Positions 59,765-64,000 of a stretch of 64,000 bases of DNA are shown here, in pieces. Source of the DNA: CAG-103 sp905215475 (GTDB taxonomy: Bacteria; Bacillota; Clostridia; Oscillospirales; Oscillospiraceae); contig CAJMPW010000002.1 of the NCBI GenBank assembly GCA_905215475.1, positions 1-64,000 on the forward strand, written 5' to 3'. Position numbers and translations under genes: made by a program. Under the pieces are notes generated by a model. It saw only the letters and a list, made by a program, of their open reading frames with translations. It was not told where the DNA came from and made no database searches. How positions within the stretch are numbered: position 1 is the stretch's first letter; every line of letters begins with the position of its first letter.

Positions 59765-60145
59765 CTAATTTGCTTTCTCAAACGTAAAGAGCGCCGCGTC
59801 GTAAAACTTCAGCACCGCGCCGCGCACGGGCACATATTCCTTGGCCGACGCCGTCACGGTGACGGTGCCGCCGTCTGCCTCAGCGTGTGCGGTCTCGTCG
59901 AGCACGGGCAGGAAATTCGTGTTGAGCTCCTGCGCAAGCTCGTCGAGGTGTCCGGCGTAATACGCACTGTCGTGCGGCGGGACGTAGCCCGGCACGGGGT
60001 TTGCCCCCGCCGTGAAGCAATACACGACCATCAGCGCCGAGAGCAGCAGCACGAAGACGCCGCCCACCGGTCCGAGCCAGCGGGCGATCTGCGCGCCGGG
60101 CTCTTCCTTTGCGGTCGGGTCCGGCGGCGGAACGATCCTCGGCAT
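59765..60145 (-). CDS. Single-pass membrane protein, function unknown
   Basis: A 126-residue protein with a Pro-rich cytoplasmic N-terminus (MPRIVPPPDPTAKEEPGAQI), one membrane helix at about 28-46 (VGGVFVLLLSALMVVYCF) and an exported region of about 75 residues ending FEKAN. The start follows the glyS stop by three bases with no clear ribosome-binding site, so translational coupling is likely. It lies 24 bp before nadE. No known domain was recognised. Confidence 0.65.
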   Translation of the reverse strand: MPRIVPPPDPTAKEEPGAQIARWLGPVGGVFVLLLSALMVVYCFTAGANPVPGYVPPHDSAYYAGHLDELAQELNTNFLPVLDETAHAEADGGTVTVTASAKEYVPVRGAVLKFYDAALFTFEKAN

Positions 60146-60148
60146 GGC

Positions 60149-61549
60149 TTAAAACTGAATGCGCGCGGCGATGTAGTCGGCGAGCTGATCCATGGGGACG
60201 CGCTCCTGCTGCATACTGTCGCGGTCGCGCACGGTCACGCAGCCGTCCTCCGCCGAGTCAAAGTCGAACGTCACACAGTACGGCGTGCCGATCTCATCCT
60301 GCCGGCGGTAGCGCTTGCCGATCGAGCCGGCCTCGTCATAGTCGCACATGAAGCGCTTTTGCAGCTGGTGGTAGAGCTCGGTCGCAGGCTCGGAGAGCTT
60401 TTTCGACAGCGGCAGCACCGCGCACTTAAACGGCGCGAGCGCCGGGTGGAAGTGCATCACGACGCGGGTGTCGTTTTTGGCCTCGTCCACGACCTCCTCG
60501 TCATACGCCTCGCACAGGAAGGCCAGCGTCACGCGGTCCGCGCCGAGCGACGGCTCAATGACATAGGGGATGTAGTGCTCGTTTTTCTCCTGATCGAAGT
60601 AGTCCATGTCCTGACCGGAGAACTTCTGGTGCTGGCTCAGGTCGTAGTTCGTGCGGTCGGCGACGCCCCAGAGCTCGCCCCAGCCGAACGGGAACAGATA
60701 CTCAAAGTCGGTCGTGGCCTTGGAGTAGAAGCTCAGCTCCTCCTTCTCATGGTCGCGCAGGCGGAGGTTCTCGTCCTGCATACGCAGACCCTTGAGCCAC
60801 TCATGGCAGAAGCTGCGCCAGTAGTCGAACCACTCCAGATCCGTGTCCGGCTCGCAGAAGAACTCCAGCTCCATCTGCTCAAACTCGCGGATGCGGAAGA
60901 TGAAGTTGCCCGGCGTGATCTCGTTGCGGAAGCTCTTGCCGATCTGGCAGACGCCGAACGGGATCTTGCGGCGCGTCGTGCGCTGGATGTTCTTGAAGTT
61001 GACGAAAATGCCCTGCGCGGTCTCAGGGCGCAGATACACCTCGGCGGCCGTGTCCTCGGTCACGCCCTGATGGGTCTTGAACATGAGGTTGAATTTGCGG
61101 ATATCGGTAAAGTCGCTCTTGCCGCAGCCCGGGCAGGGGATCTGCTGGGCGCGGATGAAGGCGACCATCTCGTCATTGGTCATGGCCTCGACGTTCACGT
61201 CGGGCATGGGGTTCTCGGCCAGCCAGCCCTCGATGAGCTTGTCGGCGCGGTGGCGCATCTTGCAGGACTTGCAGTCAATGAGCGGATCGTTGAACGTCGT
61301 CACGTGACCGGAAGCCACCCAGACCTGCGGGTTCATGAGGATCGCGGAGTCGAGCCCGACGTTGTAGGGGTTTTCCTGCACGAACTTCTGCCACCATGCG
61401 CGCTTGACGTTGTTTTTCAGCTCCACGCCGAGCGGGCCGTAGTCCCAGGAGTTGGCGAGACCGCCGTAGATCTCAGAGCCGGGGTACACAAAGCCGCGGT
61501 TCTTGCACAGGGCAACGATCTTGTCCATTGTCTTTTCGGTATTTTTCAT
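60149..61549 (-). CDS. glyS: Glycine--tRNA ligase, homodimeric type
   Basis: Class II alpha2 glycyl-tRNA synthetase of 466 residues, the type of archaea and many Firmicutes rather than the alpha2beta2 type. Seen are MDKIVALCKNRGFVYPGSEI, NPQVWVASGH, a zinc-like CKSCKMRHRAD...CPGCGK insertion, motif 2 IGKSFRNEITPGNFIFRIRE and motif 3 GADRVTLAFL. ATG 61549 behind GGGAGGAAA is chosen. A promoter lies at 61659-61687; the leader of about 105 bases has hairpins but no T-box sequence. Confidence 0.95.
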   Translation of the reverse strand: MKNTEKTMDKIVALCKNRGFVYPGSEIYGGLANSWDYGPLGVELKNNVKRAWWQKFVQENPYNVGLDSAILMNPQVWVASGHVTTFNDPLIDCKSCKMRHRADKLIEGWLAENPMPDVNVEAMTNDEMVAFIRAQQIPCPGCGKSDFTDIRKFNLMFKTHQGVTEDTAAEVYLRPETAQGIFVNFKNIQRTTRRKIPFGVCQIGKSFRNEITPGNFIFRIREFEQMELEFFCEPDTDLEWFDYWRSFCHEWLKGLRMQDENLRLRDHEKEELSFYSKATTDFEYLFPFGWGELWGVADRTNYDLSQHQKFSGQDMDYFDQEKNEHYIPYVIEPSLGADRVTLAFLCEAYDEEVVDEAKNDTRVVMHFHPALAPFKCAVLPLSKKLSEPATELYHQLQKRFMCDYDEAGSIGKRYRRQDEIGTPYCVTFDFDSAEDGCVTVRDRDSMQQERVPMDQLADYIAARIQF

Positions 61550-61658
61550 GATTTTCCTCCCTGCTCCGCCAATGGCGATGGCGGAAGCCAAATGTTCTCC
61601 GCCGATGGCTTCGGCGGGACGCGCCCGGGTGCAGATAACACGACCGGACAAATAAGTA

Positions 61659-61687
61659 TTATAGCACTCAAATGCCCGCCCTGCAAG
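61659..61687 (-). promoter_or_regulatory. Promoter of glyS
   Basis: On the minus strand TTGCAG (61687-61682), 17-bp spacer, TATAAT (61664-61659). Confidence 0.8.
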
Positions 61688-61734
61688 GACTGACACAACG
61701 TTAACACGGCCGCGCGCGCAGCGCGAAATTATGT

Positions 61735-61763
61735 TGCGTTCCCTATGAAATCATGTTAAACTA
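61735..61763 (+). promoter_or_regulatory. Promoter of the thioesterase gene
   Basis: TTGCGT (61735-61740), 17-bp spacer, TAAACT (61758-61763). Leader of about 70 bases before ATG 61842. Confidence 0.65.
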
Positions 61764-61841
61764 ACCTTACCCCCGGTTGACAAACGCGCATACGTCGGGC
61801 GTCGCCGGTAGCTCACAAACGTAGTAAAGGAGACGATAACC

Positions 61842-62231
61842 ATGTCCATTTCCGTTGGCGCCGTCGGTACCGCTTCCACCGTCGTGACGCCTGAAAATAC
61901 CGCGGCCGCTGTCGGCTCCGGCTCCCTGCCGGTGTTCGCCACGCCGTATATGATCGCCCTGATGGAAAATGCCGCCTGCAACGCCATTGCAGACGCTCTG
62001 GAGGACGGCCAGAGCAGCGTCGGCACGAAGCTCGACGTCTCGCACGACGCGGCGACCCCCGTCGGTATGCACGTCACGGCCAAGGCCGAGCTCGTTGAGG
62101 TCGACCGCCGCCGCCTCGTGTTCCGCGTCACGGCGTCGGACGATGCCGGTCCGATCGGTCAGGGCACGCACGAGCGTTTTCTCATCATGGCCGAGAAGTT
62201 TCTCGCCAAGGCGGAGGCGAAAAAGGGCTGA
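61842..62231 (+). CDS. Hotdog-fold thioesterase (FlK-like)
   Basis: A 129-residue single hotdog domain of the group that includes fluoroacetyl-CoA thioesterase FlK. The pattern VFATPYMIALMENAACNAI (active-site helix with Glu/Asn), GTKLDVSHDAATPVGMHVT and GPIGQGTHERFLI is typical. Acts on a small acyl-CoA; the true substrate is unknown, and fluoroacetate is unlikely. AAAGGAG lies upstream. Monocistronic, divergent from glyS. Confidence 0.87.
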   Translation: MSISVGAVGTASTVVTPENTAAAVGSGSLPVFATPYMIALMENAACNAIADALEDGQSSVGTKLDVSHDAATPVGMHVTAKAELVEVDRRRLVFRVTASDDAGPIGQGTHERFLIMAEKFLAKAEAKKG

Positions 62232-62305
62232 GTCCCGCTCTTTCCGCCGGAAAAATTGCCGGTCGTGCGGCGATTGAGAAAAAATTCACAGAATCCGCTT
62301 CCCTT

Positions 62306-62334
62306 TTGCCGCAAAATCGGTTATCATGTATATA
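62306..62334 (+). promoter_or_regulatory. Promoter of hpf
   Basis: TTGCCG (62306-62311), 17-bp spacer, TATATA (62329-62334). A CCGGGG/CCCGG hairpin lies in the short leader. Confidence 0.65.
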
Positions 62335-62381
62335 ACGATCCGGGGTGACCCGGAGTGCAAACCTGAAAGGAGTGGCGTTTT

Positions 62382-62927
62382 ATGAAGTTCACGTTCATCG
62401 AAAAGAAAATGGCCCCGTCCGGTTCCCTGCGCGCGTATGCGGAGAAGAAGGTCAGCAAGATCGACCGGCTCTTCCGCACGGAAAGCGAGGCAAACGTCAC
62501 CTTCAGCACGGAGCGCGGCCGCTTCACGGCCGAGATCACGATCAAGAATAACGGCACGTTCTTCCGCGCCCACGAGACGACGAGCGACATGTACGCCTCC
62601 GTCGATTCCGCCGTGGCGACGATCGAGCGCCAGATCCGCAAGAACAAGACCCGCCTCGCCAAGAAGCTGCGCGACGGTGCGTTTGAGCGCGAGGTGCAGC
62701 CCGATTTCCTCCCCGCGGATGACGCGGCCGAGGCCGGCGCGTTCGAGATCGTGCGCCGCAAGCGCTTCCCCATCAAGCCCATGAGCGTCGAGGAGGCGAT
62801 TTTGCAGATGGATCTGCTCGAGCACACGTTCTTCGTCTTCCGCGATGTCGCGGCCGACGGTGCGGTGTCGGTAGTCTATCGGCGCAAGGACGGCGGCTAC
62901 GGTCTCATCTCCGACGCGACGGATTGA
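62382..62927 (+). CDS. hpf: Ribosome hibernation-promoting factor, long form
   Basis: A 181-residue long HPF. The N-terminal beta-alpha-beta domain (about 1-95) binds between the 30S and 50S subunits; after a linker the C-terminal domain at about 122-181 (VRRKRFPIKPMSVEEAILQM, HTFFVFRD, VVYRRKDGGYGLI) dimerises two ribosomes into inactive 100S particles. The basic segment RQIRKNKTRLAKKL fits rRNA contact. AAAGGAG upstream. Expected to rise in stationary phase. Confidence 0.94.
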   Translation: MKFTFIEKKMAPSGSLRAYAEKKVSKIDRLFRTESEANVTFSTERGRFTAEITIKNNGTFFRAHETTSDMYASVDSAVATIERQIRKNKTRLAKKLRDGAFEREVQPDFLPADDAAEAGAFEIVRRKRFPIKPMSVEEAILQMDLLEHTFFVFRDVAADGAVSVVYRRKDGGYGLISDATD

Positions 62928-62967
62928 CGCCGTTGCCCGCTCTGCCTGAGCAAACACCAAAACACGC

Positions 62968-62999
62968 AAAACCCCGCGCCATCCGGCGCGGGGTTTTCT
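62968..62999 (+). terminator. Terminator of hpf
   Basis: A perfect 13-bp stem AAAACCCCGCGCC/GGCGCGGGGTTTT around ATCC, 40 bp after the stop. Confidence 0.88.
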
Positions 63000-63147
63000 G
63001 ACGTTACGGACACCGGAGATTTTTTCACCTTTCCGCTCGACCGGAGGTACGCAGACGCTCCCTCGCCGCTCCGGCGGCAAGACTCCGCGAGGCTTTCCGA
63101 CGTTACGGACACCGGAGATCTTCTCACCTTTCCGCTCGACCGGAGGT
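63000..63147 (+). repeat. 49-bp direct repeats flanking a fragment of the structured repeat (R6)
   Basis: Bases 63000-63048 and 63099-63147 match except at a few positions (both begin GACGTTACGGACACCGGAGAT and end CGACCGGAGGT). Between them, 63059-63098 contains CGCCGCTCCGGCGGCAAGACTCCGCGAGGCTTTCC, recognisable as the fourth hairpin and tail of the R1-R5 element. This repeats the arrangement seen around R3. Confidence 0.75.
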
Positions 63148-63164
63148 GCAGCACAGACCGCAAG

Positions 63165-63201
63165 CAAAAAACGTGCATGGAAGAATGCTTCCATGCACGT
63201 T
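63165..63201 (-). terminator. Terminator of the [FeFe] hydrogenase gene
   Basis: A perfect 14-bp stem AACGTGCATGGAAG/CTTCCATGCACGTT around AATG, followed on the minus strand by a T tract. It lies 23 bp after the stop. Confidence 0.88.
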
Positions 63202-63223
63202 TTCTATCTGTTTTGCCCGCGGC

Positions 63224-64000
63224 TCAGGCGTGGTCGCCGTGTGCCGGGTAGTGGATGTGCAGCAGCTCGTGGGCGCGGCCCTTGAGCAGATTGTCGTAGA
63301 CATACGCCAGATCGGGGTTCTGCTGCGGGATGCGCAGAGCGCAGGCTTCGTCCGCCTTGAAGATGGCCTCGGCACGCTCGGCCTTGCGCTTGTTGCAGGC
63401 GGGGGGCTGACCGCCGCCGCCGATGCAGCCGTTCGGGCAGGCCATGACCTCGATGAAGTCAAACTGCTCCTCGCCGGACTCGACCTTGGCGATGAGCCGG
63501 TCGGCATTGGCCAGACCGTTGACGACCGCGATGCGGATGGTCAGGTCGCCGGCCGTGACGCTGAACGCCTTCGTGCCCTCAAGACCGCGCACGCCGCACT
63601 CGGCGATCGTCTGCAGGGTGTTCGGGCTGGCATCGTCGAGCACGCGGCGGATGACGGCCTCGGTCACGCCGCCGGTCACGCCGAAGATGACGCCGGCACC
63701 GGTGTAGTCGCCGAGCGGAGCGTCGGGCTCTTCATCCGGGAGCGCGGCGAAGTTGATGCCGGCCTCCTCGATCATGTCGCACAGCTCACTCGTCGTGATG
63801 ACGAGGTCGATGAGCCGCTCGCCGTCCTTCTCAAGCTCGGGGCGCGCAGCCTCGAACTTCTTGCCGGTGCAGGGCATGATGGCCACGGAGTAGACGTTCT
63901 CGCCCGCGAACTGCTTGCGGATGAGCGAACCGAACATCGCCATCGGGCTGCCGCAAGTGCTCACCTGCGGCATGAGGTGCGGATGACGGTTCTCGACGTG
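63224..64000 (-). CDS. [FeFe] hydrogenase large subunit, C-terminal part (5' end beyond window)
   Basis: The frame is open to base 64000, so the N-terminal ferredoxin-like and first H-cluster motifs are not seen. The visible 258 residues hold the second H-cluster motif MPCTGKKFEA and the third EVMACPNGCIGGGGQP, with the cysteine ligands and the conserved Lys. The small-subunit-like C-terminus ends GRAHELLHIHYPAHGDHA. It reduces protons to H2 with electrons from ferredoxin or NAD(P)H. At the start, STCGSPMAMFG has Gly where many homologs have STCKSP. Strict anaerobe metabolism is implied. Confidence 0.93.
   Translation of the reverse strand, partial: HVENRHPHLMPQVSTCGSPMAMFGSLIRKQFAGENVYSVAIMPCTGKKFEAARPELEKDGERLIDLVITTSELCDMIEEAGINFAALPDEEPDAPLGDYTGAGVIFGVTGGVTEAVIRRVLDDASPNTLQTIAECGVRGLEGTKAFSVTAGDLTIRIAVVNGLANADRLIAKVESGEEQFDFIEVMACPNGCIGGGGQPPACNKRKAERAEAIFKADEACALRIPQQNPDLAYVYDNLLKGRAHELLHIHYPAHGDHA

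Noticed and set aside
61550..61658. T-box riboswitch upstream of glyS
   Set aside because: The leader has hairpins, but no T-box core sequence (TGGNACCGCG type) and no terminator were found.
58025..61693. 1222-codon plus-strand open frame antisense to nadE and glyS
   Set aside because: It mirrors two certain genes. Long antisense frames are expected at this GC content. It lacks domains and a ribosome-binding site.

Overview
The window looks like a chromosomal segment of an anaerobic, endospore-forming, high-GC member of the Clostridia, most plausibly Oscillospiraceae/Ruminococcaceae. The evidence is spo0A with Spo0A boxes upstream, the spore genes yabP and yabQ, a monomeric-type [FeFe] hydrogenase, five S-layer-homology (SLH) surface proteins, ECF-type vitamin uptake and very GC-rich codon use. 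No prophage, insertion sequence, transposase or CRISPR array was seen. Most genes are core housekeeping genes. The accessory content is mainly surface proteins and intergenic repeats. The family placement is an inference from gene content; no 16S gene is present.

Layout. 0-5 kb: the end of an SLH protein, a 44-residue small protein, a 2-hydroxyacid dehydrogenase and the yabP-yabQ-divIC-yabR cluster. 5-10 kb: a leftward translation/secretion operon ylxM-ffh-rpsP-khpA-rimM-trmD(GNAT fusion)-rsmA from a near-consensus promoter. 10-17 kb: one giant cyclic-beta-1,2-glucan-synthase-like protein (2377 aa). 17-23 kb: yfmF without yfmH, lgt, a secreted subtilase with SLH domains and a GH25 lipoprotein. 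23 kb: tRNA-Thr and tRNA-Tyr, the latter followed by a 99-bp tandem duplication of its tail and terminator. 24-33 kb: gdhA, mutY, PrsW-like protease, AEC permease, DegV, an XRE-membrane regulator, a DJ-1/PfpI protein and cardiolipin synthase. 33-42 kb: a two-component system and three SLH surface proteins, two of them leucine-rich-repeat paralogs. 42-45 kb: argG and argH. 45-51 kb: prmA, an amidohydrolase, a SulP permease with a long charged helical tail, and spo0A. 51-56 kb: a large membrane-anchored protein of unknown function, a second XRE-membrane regulator on a predicted leaderless mRNA, and a cation efflux gene under a NiCo (czcD-type) riboswitch. 56-64 kb: ECF S-component plus coaX, nadE, glyS, a thioesterase, long-form hpf and a partial [FeFe] hydrogenase.

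The most notable unexplained structure is a family of about 190-bp intergenic repeats (five copies at about 1.8, 33.1, 41.8, 43.5 and 56.2 kb, plus a fragment at 63.1 kb). Each full copy is a string of hairpins. The loops and linkers are conserved while the stem arms change together between copies. Copies lie at gene 3' ends next to terminator-like hairpins, and two are bracketed by perfect or near-perfect direct repeats. The best-preserved copy has short terminal inverted repeats (TGTCAAAAA), so it could be a MITE-like element, a family of small structured RNAs, or both. Other leads are two Spo0A-box clusters that share the motif GGTTTACATAAT, one of them in a convergent intergenic region with no obvious target gene.

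Starts were chosen by ribosome-binding-site spacing, so several coding regions begin downstream of the longest possible start. All functional calls come from reading motifs and remembered families; no database search was run.
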